From Paraphoma chrysanthemicola (lineage: Eukaryota > Ascomycota > Dothideomycetes > Pleosporales > Phaeosphaeriaceae): a stretch of 64,000 nucleotides of DNA. The first letter of the stretch is position 1; every line of letters begins with the position of its first letter. Shown piece after piece: positions 34,740 through 46,439 of the stretch. The translations under genes were made by a program, and so were the position numbers. The DNA is taken from the NCBI GenBank assembly GCA_020744225.1, contig JAGMWG010000001.1, positions 2,170,001-2,234,000 on the forward strand, given 5' to 3'. The notes beneath the pieces are model-generated. The model was not told the DNA's origin. It ran no database searches and saw only the letters and a list, made by a program, of their open reading frames with translations.

Positions 34740-35297
34740 TGATTCTCAACGAACTGGCGCGGGTTGTATGCTGCATTTGATGGCACGAATGGGTCAGCTA
34801 TGGGAGAGTAACGGCGTTTTATTCGGGTATATCCACGTCCATTGTGACACATGGCAGACATGATTCGGGTCCTTGCATGGTGTATGGAGATGCTATGGCT
34901 TTATTTTATCCTCGATGTAGTACTAGAATAGGTTATTTGAAGTTCTGTCTGCGTGCAGCGGATCAATGCAATCTTTGCACAACATAATCAGGGCCAGTTC
35001 GCTGTGATAAAGATTCTATGAGTTGTGCCAACATGCTGTGGTTTCGCTTTTAGCGGATCATGAACTTGCACGTGAGTTCGCGTTGTGCCCTAACTTTGGG
35101 TGAGCGCGACGAACCCACTTGTTCGCTAACAAACAACAGCACTCCACAATCAACACGCTGTGTAGCTACAGCAGGTCGCCCACTTGAAAACGTCGCAGCT
35201 ATGCTCCTTTCATTGCGTTTACGCGACTGAGCTTCCAAACGCCACCACCGCGACTCTCGCCGACCTCCAAATAGCGGGGCTCCGCAACACGTCCGCC
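34740..35297. other. Intergenic, 558 bp
   Basis: Between the F-box gene and APC2. The frame of APC2 stays open upstream to 35184 but only from a TTG. No other gene. Confidence 0.55.
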
Positions 35298-38000
35298 ATG
35301 GACCACTCGACCCTGGTCTTCGCGTCCGTCTTCCCCGTACTCTCGCTCTCGCACACCTCGCCCACTCCGGTCGCGACACCAATACTAGGCTACACAGCGC
35401 CTGGTGTTTCTTTCGGGAGTCCGTACGCCGGCAGGAACATCGATGGGTCGGGTCAAGAGCATCGAGCCGTCAAGCGGGGCCAGGCATGGAGTTGCGCTAC
35501 GAGGTTCTTAAGCATACCGAAGGACATATCGGTTGTCCCGATACTACACAGGACTAGGGATGTCGAGGACGCGCTGGTGTATTTGCTGGTCGGGGAAGGC
35601 AAGAGTGAGGATAGGAAAGAAGAGGGGTTGGTAGAATGGTACACGAATGAGTGTCGATTGCATTTTGCGAATTATGTGAGAGCCGGGCTTGAACAGATTT
35701 GGAAGGGAGAGATCCAGCTACAGCATGCGTGGGATGTCCTTGAGGAGACGCAGCGAGTGCTCGAACAAGTGCAGAGCGTGTACCTCCAGCCGTTCAACGA
35801 GCACATCCTCCCGTTCCTGCAGCAGAATGCGAGCGCTTCAACAATAAGACCGAGCAAACCCACGCAAATGGTTGAAGCGGACTCAGCCGAAGCGGCGAGT
35901 TGGAAGTTTCAGCGGGACATACACGCCGTGTTTGCACATTGCTTGCCGGCGCAGCGGTTTTCGAAGACGCTGAGCTATGTGCTGTATGATGCGGGGTGTA
36001 TATTGTTCCGCATCTATGTCAGGCAGGATGGAGTACAGCCGCCGTCCACGCCAGAGGTCACAACCGAGGTCAGGAAACGGATGACGGCGCTTTCGCTGGG
36101 CCTGGAGAGCGTCGGCCTGGGTGGTGACAATGCACAGAAAGCCTTTGCGCATGCAACCAATGAGCTGCTTGACTCGTTCATTACGAGCCATTACCTGAAG
36201 GTCGATTGGTACTCAAAGCAGTCTATCGTGCCGCATCTTAGAGCGTGGATCCAGAAAGGCTTCTGCCCGCTTGTCGAGCTGGTGCTGGAGTGCTTGAAGT
36301 GTGAGCAGAGTAGTGTTCTACCTACCGAGATCACATCCTGGCAGGAGATGGGTCTCAACAGACTGGGACGAGCGAGAGTCGATAATTTGTTTGACTTTGT
36401 CATCAATTGGGACAAAAGCTTGGGAGCTGTATTAGACATCAAGGAATACCTCAAGGTCGCCGGCGCCAAGCAACATCTGACATCCAGCTTCTCACAACAA
36501 ATTTCGAGGAGATTGTTACAACCTGGAGCAACAACGACATACATCCTCAACGTATACATCTCGATCATTCGGTCGTTTCACGTGCTTGAGCCCAAGGGCG
36601 TGCTGCTCGAAAGAGTTGCGAGACCAATCCGACGATACCTAAAGGAGCGCGAAGACACAGCACGTATCATTATCTCAAGTCTCCTCACAGACTTGAGTGA
36701 TGATACAGGCATGAAGTTCTCGTCTAATAGCGAGCTCTCATATGAAATCGCGAGTGAGATGGCAAAGCCTTTCGCAAACTTCGGTCAAGACGCAGACGAG
36801 GAGCTGAACTATGGCGACATGAATTGGCAACCGCTGCCGCAAGATGCTTCGCCCGAGTACAAGAAATCCAAGGTGGAAGACGTCATCTGGTTCTTGTTGA
36901 CCCTTTGGGAGCGTGAAGACTTCATCAACGAGCTGAAGAACATATATGGTGATCATTTGCTTCGTTGCCAGGATCCAGAGTATGAGAAAGAGATACGGTT
37001 GCTTGAACTCATTAAAGTGCGGCTAGGAGATGACAAGCTGCAGGCATGTGAAGTTATGCTTCGCGATGTGCTAGATTCGAAACGCATCAATGCTTCGATA
37101 CGTGCAGCAAGTAATACTGCACCACCCGCAATCCAGACTCCAGACAACCGGCAACCGCGTACGCCTCGGCCTCGACGACCAGGAGCATCTGCTGCGCCAT
37201 CGACCTCAGGTCAAGCAGCTCCTCCAGATACAACACTCAATGCACAGATTCTGTCTTCCTTCTTCTGGCCCTCACTCCGCGACGATACTTTCAAAGTGCC
37301 GTTACAGATCGACGAGCTACAAAAAGAGTACGAATCACGCTTTGAGCGCATTAAGGGCATGCGTAAGCTTCGCTGGATGAATGCCCTCGGCGAAGGCTCC
37401 ATTACACTCGAATTCGAGGACCGAACCGAAGACTTCGACCACCTCACCCCTTGGCAAGTCAGCATCATCTACGCCTTCCAACCGCAACCCAGCGAAGAGC
37501 ATATTGCCAAGAAAAAAGGCAAAGCCGGTGAAGGAATATCTCGCAACGTTTCTCAACTCGAAGACATGCTTAAAATGGAACCCTCACTCGTCCGCCAAGC
37601 AACAGCCTTCTGGATCGGCAAATCAGTCCTCCGTGAAATCTCCTCAGACACATACACAGTCATTGAATCCCTGCCACGCAAATCCTCGCAACAAGCAGCA
37701 GACGAAGACGCTGCTGCCGCCGCGGAGGAACTCGCTGCTGTTCAGGCTGCGCAGACCACGACAGTCAAGAGTCAGATGGATGTACTCAATGAGAAGAAGG
37801 ATGTGTACGCGGCATTCATCATGGGCATGTTGACCAATCAGGGAAACATGCCGGCGAGCAGGATCGCGATGATGATGCGGATGATGGTTCAAGGCGGGTT
37901 TCCGTTTGGCGTGGAAGAGGTCAAGGGCTTGTTGGTGGATATGGAGAGTGGTGGGAAGGTGGTTGGCATGGGTGGGGATGTTTGGGGAGTGAAGAAGTGA
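35298..38000 (+). CDS. APC2: Anaphase-promoting complex subunit 2 (cullin-like)
   Basis: Single exon, 900 aa, starting at the ATG at 35298 in a strong context (GCCATGG); the upstream open frame lacks an ATG. The C-terminal half is the cullin-homology domain (LLRCQDPEYEKEIRLLELIK, VMLRDVLDSKR, LSSFFWPSL, FERIKGMRKLRWMNALG, LEFEDRTEDFDHLTPWQ), which holds the RING subunit Apc11. The last about 60 residues are the APC2 winged-helix end (VYAAFIMGMLTNQGNMPASRI, MMRMMVQGGFPFGVEEVKGLL). With Apc11 it forms the catalytic core of the APC/C, ubiquitinating securin and cyclin B to trigger anaphase. The region between (37100-37250) is Pro/Ala-rich linker. Being intronless and complete, this is among the most secure models here. 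Confidence 0.95.
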   Translation: MDHSTLVFASVFPVLSLSHTSPTPVATPILGYTAPGVSFGSPYAGRNIDGSGQEHRAVKRGQAWSCATRFLSIPKDISVVPILHRTRDVEDALVYLLVGEGKSEDRKEEGLVEWYTNECRLHFANYVRAGLEQIWKGEIQLQHAWDVLEETQRVLEQVQSVYLQPFNEHILPFLQQNASASTIRPSKPTQMVEADSAEAASWKFQRDIHAVFAHCLPAQRFSKTLSYVLYDAGCILFRIYVRQDGVQPPSTPEVTTEVRKRMTALSLGLESVGLGGDNAQKAFAHATNELLDSFITSHYLKVDWYSKQSIVPHLRAWIQKGFCPLVELVLECLKCEQSSVLPTEITSWQEMGLNRLGRARVDNLFDFVINWDKSLGAVLDIKEYLKVAGAKQHLTSSFSQQISRRLLQPGATTTYILNVYISIIRSFHVLEPKGVLLERVARPIRRYLKEREDTARIIISSLLTDLSDDTGMKFSSNSELSYEIASEMAKPFANFGQDADEELNYGDMNWQPLPQDASPEYKKSKVEDVIWFLLTLWEREDFINELKNIYGDHLLRCQDPEYEKEIRLLELIKVRLGDDKLQACEVMLRDVLDSKRINASIRAASNTAPPAIQTPDNRQPRTPRPRRPGASAAPSTSGQAAPPDTTLNAQILSSFFWPSLRDDTFKVPLQIDELQKEYESRFERIKGMRKLRWMNALGEGSITLEFEDRTEDFDHLTPWQVSIIYAFQPQPSEEHIAKKKGKAGEGISRNVSQLEDMLKMEPSLVRQATAFWIGKSVLREISSDTYTVIESLPRKSSQQAADEDAAAAAEELAAVQAAQTTTVKSQMDVLNEKKDVYAAFIMGMLTNQGNMPASRIAMMMRMMVQGGFPFGVEEVKGLLVDMESGGKVVGMGGDVWGVKK

Positions 38001-38273
38001 GGCGTTTGCGCATTATCGAATCAGGTTTGAATTGCAGAATCCTACGAATGAGGAATAGCGCTCAGGAAAGAGCAGAGAGGGGGAAGGAGAGGCTCTTTTC
38101 TGCGCCTGCCTTGGTGGTGGCTATGGGATGTTTACACAGCCCCACTTCGCTTAGCGCGTTGGGCCCTTTGACGTCGCATGGTTTTGAGCTTCAGCCTACT
38201 CAACACATCAGATGTGTAATTCTTCTTGTCCATCCGCCGTGAGAGCTCGTCATCTTCGCCTTCCACCAGAAAC

Positions 38274-40124
38274 ATGAGTTCATCAACCAATACCGCAGAT
38301 GGTTTTCAGCATGAGCCTCTTGCCGATCCAAAAACACATATCCGCCTTCTCAAAATCACAGAAGGTCGCCTCGGTCAACGCGTTACTTGTACACTCACAA
38401 TATGGCCTCTGGAAGAAGCTCCACCTTATACAGCCATCTCGTACACATGGGGTGATCTGAAGAATCTAGCAACCATCTTCATCGATGGGAAACCAAAGGT
38501 CGTTCGACAGAATTGCGAATATGTCTTGCATCAGGCTTGGGGTGTCAATGCAGACGACCTGTATTGGGTGGACGCCCTCTGTATCGATCAATCGCTCAAG
38601 GAAGAAAAGAATCATCAGGTTGCTATGATGGGCGATCTTTATAGAAACGCAGCTCGGGTTCTTGCCTGTGTCGGAGACCATTCTGGCGATAGCGAATTTC
38701 TGATGCGCATACTCGAGACTCACAAGGCGTACTTCACACGAGGAAAGGGAACTGTGTTTCCGAATATTCACAAAATCCCATATCGCTGGACTGGGAGAAG
38801 CACATCATTTGAAACGTTTTCATCTTTTCGTGATGTTCTTGTACGCGTAGACCTTTTCAACGATCGTGGACGAATAAGCCGGGCTTATATCCAACTACTA
38901 CAACGGCCTTACTTCTCACGGGTCTGGATCTTGCAAGAACTATATTTGGGTGGCGGGAAAATCGAAATTTGCTGCGATATGCACCATCAGCCACTTGCGA
39001 ACCTCTACGTACTTGGTCTCCTGGTTGAGGGATGGCTTTACGGACTCGGAATCGCCAGCTTTGTGGTTGATCTTTTTCAGAGGCTTTCATCTCTTGGCTC
39101 GTTGCGCTCTCTGGACATGGCTGTTCCATCCCAACTTGTGTTTTTGTACATTGACCGCCAAGCGCAACGAAGCAGCCTCGCAACCGGAGCAGGTATTGTA
39201 ACTGGTCCGAAAAAGCTACCTCAACTGCTCGAGTTCATGGAAGATTTTCACTGCGAGGATCCACGAGATAGGATATACGGGATCCGGTCTTTGATTGACT
39301 GGCAGGGCCAGGCGGCGCCTTTCCCGGATTATGGTAAGGACGCTTTCAGTCTTGCGGTAGAAGTCATGGGTGTCATCAAAGCTCTGCCTGAATGGGGGCT
39401 AGGTATAACAACAAACGGGTTCAATCAGGCACGCAGGCTAAGAAGATGTCTTGCCTTCTCGACGGAAAACTCACTACTACAGGACGCCATCCGAAGGCGA
39501 AGACCAGGCCTGATCTGTCAATATCGAATGCCTAAATCTTATCCAGGGCCGAACCAGGGCGAGTTTTTGTGGTGCGGGGAAACGCTTGGTAGAAATTATA
39601 AGCTGGAAGATCGCGACACGCACGTCCAAATACGAAGCCGACAGAATGAGATCGTAGCTCTCGGTCCTAAGGACACCCAGCTAGGGGACTGGTTTCTCAC
39701 AAATGACGTTTCACCACAAATGGCAAGCCATATCACTTTATTGGGGTATAAATTTTATGCAAAGCAATATCCGTGGAGTCCAGGCCTTGTTATTCGTGTG
39801 GCACGGAACGGGGTATGCTCTATCATCGGCCCAGCCTTCTGTCCACTGTCTTGGGCTGTGTACGTCAAGCTACAAGACCCAAAAATCTTCGTTTTTTGGT
39901 GGGATTCAGAGGATATCCTGGTGCTCGAGTGGCGATATAGTCAATACGACAAGCATGAAGAGGTGGCTAAGCAGAGAGACAATTGCTTTGGCTTGCGAGC
40001 GACTGTCTCGCCGGAATCTACGATGGTCAAAGGGCCGTTTGAGCCTCAGGAGATTCAGGCAGAAATTTCGAAAGGCGCAGAGCGAATGTTCCTGGAGTCT
40101 GACTATAAGGACTGGAGAAGATGA
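38274..40124 (+). CDS. HET-domain protein (heterokaryon incompatibility family)
   Basis: Single exon, 616 aa from the ATG at 38274 (the frame extends upstream to a TTG only). The HET domain lies at residues about 45-210: YTAISYTWGD, ILRQN-like VVRQNCEYVLHQA, LYWVDALCIDQSLKEEKNHQVAMMGDLYRNAARVL split by short gaps, and RPYFSRVWILQEL. These are the three conserved HET blocks. HET proteins trigger cell death when genetically different hyphae fuse; most genomic copies have no known partner. The C-terminal 350 residues show no STAND, ankyrin or WD repeats that I recognise. It sits between APC2 and TFC4 with 273 bp upstream, an accessory gene inside a core stretch. The frame is intact. Confidence 0.92.
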   Translation: MSSSTNTADGFQHEPLADPKTHIRLLKITEGRLGQRVTCTLTIWPLEEAPPYTAISYTWGDLKNLATIFIDGKPKVVRQNCEYVLHQAWGVNADDLYWVDALCIDQSLKEEKNHQVAMMGDLYRNAARVLACVGDHSGDSEFLMRILETHKAYFTRGKGTVFPNIHKIPYRWTGRSTSFETFSSFRDVLVRVDLFNDRGRISRAYIQLLQRPYFSRVWILQELYLGGGKIEICCDMHHQPLANLYVLGLLVEGWLYGLGIASFVVDLFQRLSSLGSLRSLDMAVPSQLVFLYIDRQAQRSSLATGAGIVTGPKKLPQLLEFMEDFHCEDPRDRIYGIRSLIDWQGQAAPFPDYGKDAFSLAVEVMGVIKALPEWGLGITTNGFNQARRLRRCLAFSTENSLLQDAIRRRRPGLICQYRMPKSYPGPNQGEFLWCGETLGRNYKLEDRDTHVQIRSRQNEIVALGPKDTQLGDWFLTNDVSPQMASHITLLGYKFYAKQYPWSPGLVIRVARNGVCSIIGPAFCPLSWAVYVKLQDPKIFVFWWDSEDILVLEWRYSQYDKHEEVAKQRDNCFGLRATVSPESTMVKGPFEPQEIQAEISKGAERMFLESDYKDWRR

Positions 40125-41231
40125 AAGATATGTAATGGGTGACAACAAGATCTACTAGTGATTGGCATTACCTTGTATACGCTTAACGAGGGTATGAAGC
40201 ACGTTATGAGTAAGGTATCATTCTTCGTTATCACATTGCTTATTCAGAACGTAGAGGGTGCGATGAGGCACGATCACTGTCTCCAAAAGCCTTCTGCGAT
40301 TGCAATTGGCGATCTCCTCACGTGTACAAAGCAAACAATGCACAGCACTGCCTAGACGAGGATCTCGCGCACCAAATTCGCTGTCTGTAACATCGGCAAA
40401 CCTGTCCATCACATCACATCACCTCCCAGACCAAGGCCTGCATTGTCGTCACACAACAACCAAATCAAGCGGTTATCAAACCCCTCATATCCACTGTTCC
40501 ACAACATTTTCCCCGTCTTTCGCATCGTCCAGACCCATCCGTCACACCGCCGCTCCAAACCACCGTAGTGCCACAACCACACATCCGCCCGACGCAACAC
40601 AAGATGCGATGAGACAAGGCCTGTCCCACGCCGCACAGTCACAGATTCGTGACCATTGCACAAAGCCTTGTGGAATGAGTAATGCACCACCGTGGCGTGG
40701 GGGGAGTTTGGTTCGCGTCACCATGTGAGATTGATAACGCGGTGTAACGTGGCCGTAAAAGTGGCGCTGATTGCACACCGGTCGTTGAAAAGATTTCACG
40801 TCGTACGGTAACGGAGATAAACCCGGGGGTGGGAAGTGATGAAGCAAGGGAAACGAAAAGAAATGGGAATGGTGACGGTGTGAGGGGATGGTGGATATGA
40901 AGGGATCTTTGTGGATTGTGACGGCATGTGGTGGGAAGAAGTAAGGTGTGGCGTGGGAAGAAACCGTGATTAGCGAGGCGGATGCGGGATCAAGAGTCGT
41001 GGAGTTTCGGGGCTGAGGCTCGATTTGGATGGTGGAGCAATGCAATGTGCTGAGGATGCGTGTATGCAAACATGCTACATTTATGCTGGGCGAGGACGGG
41101 AGTGATGTGTCGTCGCAACGGCACGACACCGTGTCCGCTCGAACAGTATCATCATGCTTTTCAAGCCAGCAAATCGCCTTTTGAACACTACCCCTAACCT
41201 CAAACATCTCGTACCCACCAATCGTCCACGT
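40125..41231. other. Intergenic, 1.1 kb, between convergent genes
   Basis: 3' regions of the HET gene and TFC4. A 221-codon minus frame (40542-41207) has low-complexity Ser/His/Pro text without motifs and is not called. Confidence 0.55.
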
Positions 41232-44200
41232 CTACTCCAACACCAACACTCTCTCCGTAACCTCCTTCGCCGCCATTGCATTTCCCGCCACGGCATAGAT
41301 ACTCTGAATTGCAAATGCCGCTTCAAATTTGAAATCCTCGCATCCCCAATTCCCGTCTTTGCACTCATCTTTCGCCTCCTTGCGCACACGCTCACTCAAC
41401 GCGATACACTTTTCATATGCCGGAATAGCCATACTGACCAGTCCTAACCCGTGCCAAATCCGCGCAACATTGAACTCGGCCTCCTGCACATGTATGGCGA
41501 TGTTTTCCTTGACCCGTAATTCGTAGTACCGATTGACAAACGCGAGACCTTGCTGAATCTGGAATTGACGATTTTCTGAAAGGCGCTTCATTGCGTGTTG
41601 AATATAAGCAACGCCAATACTCAAGTTCAACACCGCGTCATCCGGCGTCATTGCAAACGCGCGGAAATAATAGTTCAGGGCAGCCATATAACTCCCTCCA
41701 CACGTGAGGACGTGTGCGTATAAGGTAAACAGCGCGGGATCGTGGTCGACTACATACTTGACGTCTTCGACATTGACTGAGTTTTGGAACCCGCCGGCGG
41801 TGTCTTTGCGGTCGCGGAAGTTGTACCATACGCGTTCGTCATCGGTGAGGAGGGCGTAATCCATTGTTTTAATGTAGCGGAGAAGGACCTTGTGTGAGGG
41901 GCCCGAGGAGTATTCGTCCGGAAACGAGCATAGGCGATTAACGCAGCTGTACAGCCGGAACAATTCGCTACTGAACGGGTGTTCTTTGAGCAACCAGCGG
42001 ATGGCCTGGGTAGCTTGCGTGGAATCGTCAATCGCAAGGGCGCACACGAGGCGGCAGAGCTGGAGTTGGTGGTAGTATGCTCTGTTGCGATTGACGATGT
42101 TGGATTGCTGGGCAATGTCGAGTGTGCTGAAGCAGCGATCCTCGTCGCCCTCGCGGGCTTGGAGGATAGCGTAGCGTCCGAAAGCGTCGATCCATTGGTC
42201 GAACGGGACAGACCAGAAGTCTGTGGGCGGTTGTTCTGGTTTTTCTTTGAGCTCGGGATCAGTTGCACCGTCTTCGACGTTATTGGCAGCGACGGCTAGA
42301 ACCATGAGTGCGGATTCGCGCCATAGCTCTTGGTCGCCTGTGCGACGGAAGTATGATATAAAGTCCTCTTTGCGATTTGAGTAGAAAAGATCGAACGACG
42401 AAAATTCTTCAATCAGCTCTCTGGTGATGGACAAGACTTCATTGATGGCAGCCTCGTCTCCGTCTTCGGCATCGTTCGATATTTCGTCCAGTCTCTTGAA
42501 GCTCGCAGTGATTTCGCGGTGTTGCGCCCGAGCATTCTGTAATTCCTCGGGAAGCTGTTTCGCAAGGCCTTCGAGCTTACGCCTGAAGAATCTGTGATCG
42601 ATCGCTTGAAGCGGCACACTTGTGCCCTCGATCGTGGTCGGCTTCGAAGCAGGTGTAGGGTCTTTCTGAGAATCTGATTGTAATGGCAGAAACGTCTGCG
42701 CTTTGGCTGGCTTCTTTGCGCGTTTCGTTCGGAACAAGCCCAAGTTAGGACGCTCAGACAGTGGGCCAAGTGAAGGTAGCTCTTTGTCGGAGCCATCATT
42801 CGCGCCGTTCTCGTCTTCCTCTCCTCTGCCGGTGGCCTTCTTGACCAGCTTACGCTGCCGTACAACATTACTTTTCCGAACACTATGTTTACCGCTTGCT
42901 TGCTTTCGCTGCGCAGCATATTCGTCTCTCAGCTCGTCGTAGGCTTTGAAACCGAGCTTTCGCAGTCTATGAGCATATTTGTTTTTGTAGAGGATCTCAG
43001 CTCGCTGTATCGCTTCCGCGATCATGCCCTGGTGTTCAAAGAACACAGCCAACTTGACAAGATCATCCACGCTCTCTGCGTTCCACTGCTTCAGCATTGG
43101 AATCATTTCCTCGGCTTTGTCAGGCTTTCCTAGATTCTTGAAGCAAGTGAATATGCCAAGATAGCTCATTAGAGTAAGCTCTTGCGACTGGGTATTGTAG
43201 AGGGGGTCATAGAATCGCATGGCTTCTCGATCGTGTCCTGTGGCATGTAATGCATCGCCGACAACTCGAAACAAATCCTCGTAATCCCAGACAAGTGCAT
43301 CTGGGCCATGATCATCAGGCTCGAGCATTTCGAGATGGTGCTTGCGCGGTCAGTTGATGTAAGTTGCTTGGGCGTTGGACACTTACCATGGCCTCTCCGA
43401 AATCAGCGGCACTCCTCCGCAATCGAAACAAGCCCATCTTGACCCGAATCTCTTGTGGCAAATTTTGGCCATGTTTGGCGCTGTGCACTCTTCGTTTGAA
43501 CTGTGGCACAGCGGCGCGTCTCGGCTCGTCTTCGATATCGAACTCACGATCATCTTCTTGGTCATCCCAGTACGTCTCTTTTGCTCGGCCTTGCTTCCAC
43601 CGCGCCAGGGATTTCAGACGCTGCAAAGCAGAATCGTACTGCCCGCCCCGGTCTAGAAGATCCAAGTAAATATTAATCATTTCCCAATCAAGTAGACTTT
43701 CGCTGGATTTGTTTGTGACAAAGAAGTCGATAGCCTCATCGAAGCTCTGTGTCAGCCTCACCAGGTGTATTCTCGTTTGTTTCTTGCTCGAAGTACCCAT
43801 CATAGCCATGATCTTAAGGACTTCAGTATCCGGCGGACGGTCCTTGTCTTTGCGAATCCTCAACATCTTGCGTCCCAGCTTGACACATTTAGAAACATGT
43901 CCCAGACCAGCTTCTATCTCGAGAATATGACTACGAGCTTCGTAATTGTCATTTTCGAGCAGAACAATCTGCTGCAAGCATCTCAGGTTGAGCGCTGTCT
44001 TGGCTTCTTCCGTATACTCTGGATATTGCTCTGGATCTAGCTTGTTGACGCGCTCAATGATGAGATGCCAGAGACCGGCAACACGTTGCGTTGGTGCTCC
44101 AATAATGAGCGCGTCGATGGACTTGATTTCTTCTCCCATTGCCGCATAGATCTCCGAAGTTAAGTTATGCGCTTCGAATATCTCGGGATTCAACTGGATC

Positions 44201-45102
44201 GCATTTTGTGAAAATTCGAGTGCCGCGATATAGTCCTGAGCGATGAACTTATCATTGGCCTGCCGGAGGAGATCTTTGACTTCTTGGCTAGGTTCGGCCA
44301 CCTTACGGGGCCCTCGACGAGAGGCCTTGGGTCGCCCTGGGCCGCGCGCGCGTTTCGACGGCTTTCCTCGAGTGGAAGCCGAGCCAGATTGTCCACCGCG
44401 TCCTCGACCTGGTGGTCTTCCGCGTCGACCACCACGCGCAACTTTAGTAGTGCTTCCCTTGGGAGCTGGTTTAGTGCGCCTTCGTTGAACCCGACCTTCT
44501 TCATCCTCAAACTCCTCGTCTAATTCCATCTCGTTGGGATCACCTTCATCTTGCTGAGCGTCTTCCTCCGAGTAATCGGCATCTACTTGGTCATTGTCCT
44601 TCTCCTCGAGCTCACGCATCTGCTCCTCGAAGGTGAGCTCGCGCTCATAATTGCTCTCATCGTCCGAGCTGTCGAAGTCTCGATGGAAATGAGAATCACC
44701 ATACCCTGGAGGGAGGGCTGGATACTGATCTTCATCTTCACGACCGGGGGCTGGGATATAACCTTCATGAACCACAGGGCCGCTGGTCACAAAAGGTACT
44801 CGACTGAAAGTGTCTGGTGCCGCGGTACTGGTGAATGGAATTTGCGGCAATTGTAGATCCTCTACAGCGCTTAATGGAATAAGGGGAGTGAAGGCAGCTT
44901 GAGGATGTTGAAATGCCTGCTGATGAGGCAGGTATTGTCCTTGTGGATACTGAACGGGATACTGATGTACGTTCGGCTGTACTTGCGACCTCAAAAGATT
45001 TGGGCCTTGCACACCACTGAACGTACCCGAGATAGGTAGAAACCGTCTGCCGTTTGGCGGCTGCCCCGGCCACTGATTGTAGTAGCCGGTGCGCGGATCC
45101 AT
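41232..45102 (-). CDS. TFC4: TFIIIC subunit Tfc4 (TPR protein, 131-kDa-subunit homologue)
   Basis: Two exons, 45102-43387 and 43340-41232; 1274 aa. The 46-bp intron 43386-43341 joins ...ADFGEAM to HHLEMLEPDD in phase 0. N-terminus (1-130) is Pro/Gln-rich; residues about 150-210 are acidic; about 212-270 are basic with AT-hook-like RRGRPPGRGRGG and GPGRPKASRRGPRK. TPR arrays follow (IAALEFSQNAIQLNPEIFEAHNL split here for length, then AMGEEIKSIDALIIGAPT, which is characteristic of Tfc4) and a second TPR block in exon 2 (YMAALNYYFRAFAMTPDDAVL, AIPAYEKCIALSERVRK in parts). Tfc4 sits in the tauA lobe of TFIIIC and recruits Brf1/TFIIIB to tRNA and 5S genes. Its TPRs bind Brf1. The strength of the call comes from the linear order of these blocks and total length. 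Confidence 0.92.
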
Positions 45103-45755
45103 TCTGGCGTGCCTGTGTTAGTCGCGTGTTGTGTTAGCTGTATATCATCATTCCAGCGTTTGCAAGATTGGTGGATGGTCGCCCGGCGCAAACGGCAAGG
45201 GTTCGCGAAAGATGAGATTTAGCGCCTTCACGTGGTCCCGTGCGAGTGGGCGTCCGCGCCAAGCCTACTACAAGACTTGTATGCGTTCGCGACATCATAG
45301 TGACCCTTAAGGGCAGGAAGACCTCGCCTCATAATTGCCCCAAGCAACACAATCTTGAAGATACTCTACAACGTCGTCGACCAATGCCCGTGATATCGTG
45401 AATCAGTCACCTGCAGGATCAAACAAAATGCCGCCGAAATCTCGAACCGAGATGAACCATCATGAAACTAACGTGCTGCAACGGCTTTCCGACTGTTTAG
45501 GCTATACACCGTGCCCCGTTTGGCGTGCTCCGCATTTCCTAGTTGTCACAGAAGCCGGTAGCGGGTCATGTGTTTGATCTGTTATTAGGTACAGGGAACA
45601 AGCGTGTTACACCCATTATTTGGCGCAAGGCCCAGTCTTAGCATTCCTCATCGACTTCTAAGTCTGGTCGCGTGCACTTTTATTTTCATTCTCGCTTTAG
45701 TATTTCCAACCACTTGTCGCGCGACTTTGAGACATCAATAATAACGAGATACAAC
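45103..45755. promoter_or_regulatory. Divergent intergenic region, TFC4 / small secreted protein
   Basis: 653 bp shared by two head-to-head genes. No specific motif stood out and no further gene is present. Confidence 0.4.
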
Positions 45756-46288
45756 ATGATATGGCCGTTGTTTCTGTGGACTGGACTGTGCTGTCAGTCA
45801 GTCTTGGCTCTTAGCGTTCCACAACACCACGGACAACTATTACTCGCACCCCAAGATCAAGCAGCAAAAGTACCTAGGGCAGCAAGCGTTATTCTGGCAT
45901 TTACTGGAGATGGCAGCGATCAGATACGCCGTGTTCAAATTCCTCTACAGACGCAAATATCTTCGGGTTCGTGAATTATACGGGCTGTATCAAGCCTGCT
46001 AACTGACACTATGGCTTAGGTATCGATTTGCCCGTTCATCCGAGGACCCTGAAAATAGAAACTGCCACCAATCAGCAAGGCCAGTCTTTACCATTGGAAG
46101 AGCTGGAACATGTCATGTGCCGAGTCTTTGCGAGGATAAGTTCGGAAGAGAAGGCGGCGCTGCAAATATCAAGGCTTGAAAAATCGTGGCCGTGGTTCAA
46201 GATAAGAGATGAAAATATTATGTTTGACCTGCAGCAATCGCGGTGGTTCCTTGCAGGCAGGGCAATAGCGAGCTATGAATGTCGTTAA
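45756..46288 (+). CDS. Small predicted secreted protein, unknown function
   Basis: Two exons, 45756-45966 and 46020-46288, joined through a 53-bp intron with a TGCTAAC branch; 159 aa. The N-terminus MIWPLFLWTGLCCQSVLALS is a convincing signal peptide (hydrophobic core, small residues at the likely cleavage after ALA or ALS). The mature part has no domain that I recognise, only two cysteines (in VMCRVF and the final ECR), and text such as IRRVQIPLQTQIS, LEELEHVMCRVFARISSEE and WPWFKIRDENIMFDLQQ. No transmembrane segment or GPI tail. The upstream frame begins at GTG (45672), so the ATG at 45756 is chosen. It could be an extracellular or effector-like protein if the fungus lives with a host; that is speculation. 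Intron and phase support the model. Confidence 0.72.
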
Positions 46289-46439
46289 AATATATTTCCA
46301 GACACGCGCGTGATGTGTGCATGTGCCCAAAACTACCATGATGCAGGCCCGGATTATGATGCAGCACTTGCGAGAGCCCTTCTCTTGCGCTGATTCCATG
46401 CTGCTTCCAAAAAACGCCAAGCAATGCAAGTAACTGAGG

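Noticed and set aside
40542..41207. 221-codon minus-strand frame
   Set aside because: Low-complexity Ser/Pro/His text, no motifs, starts inside a region between two convergent genes.
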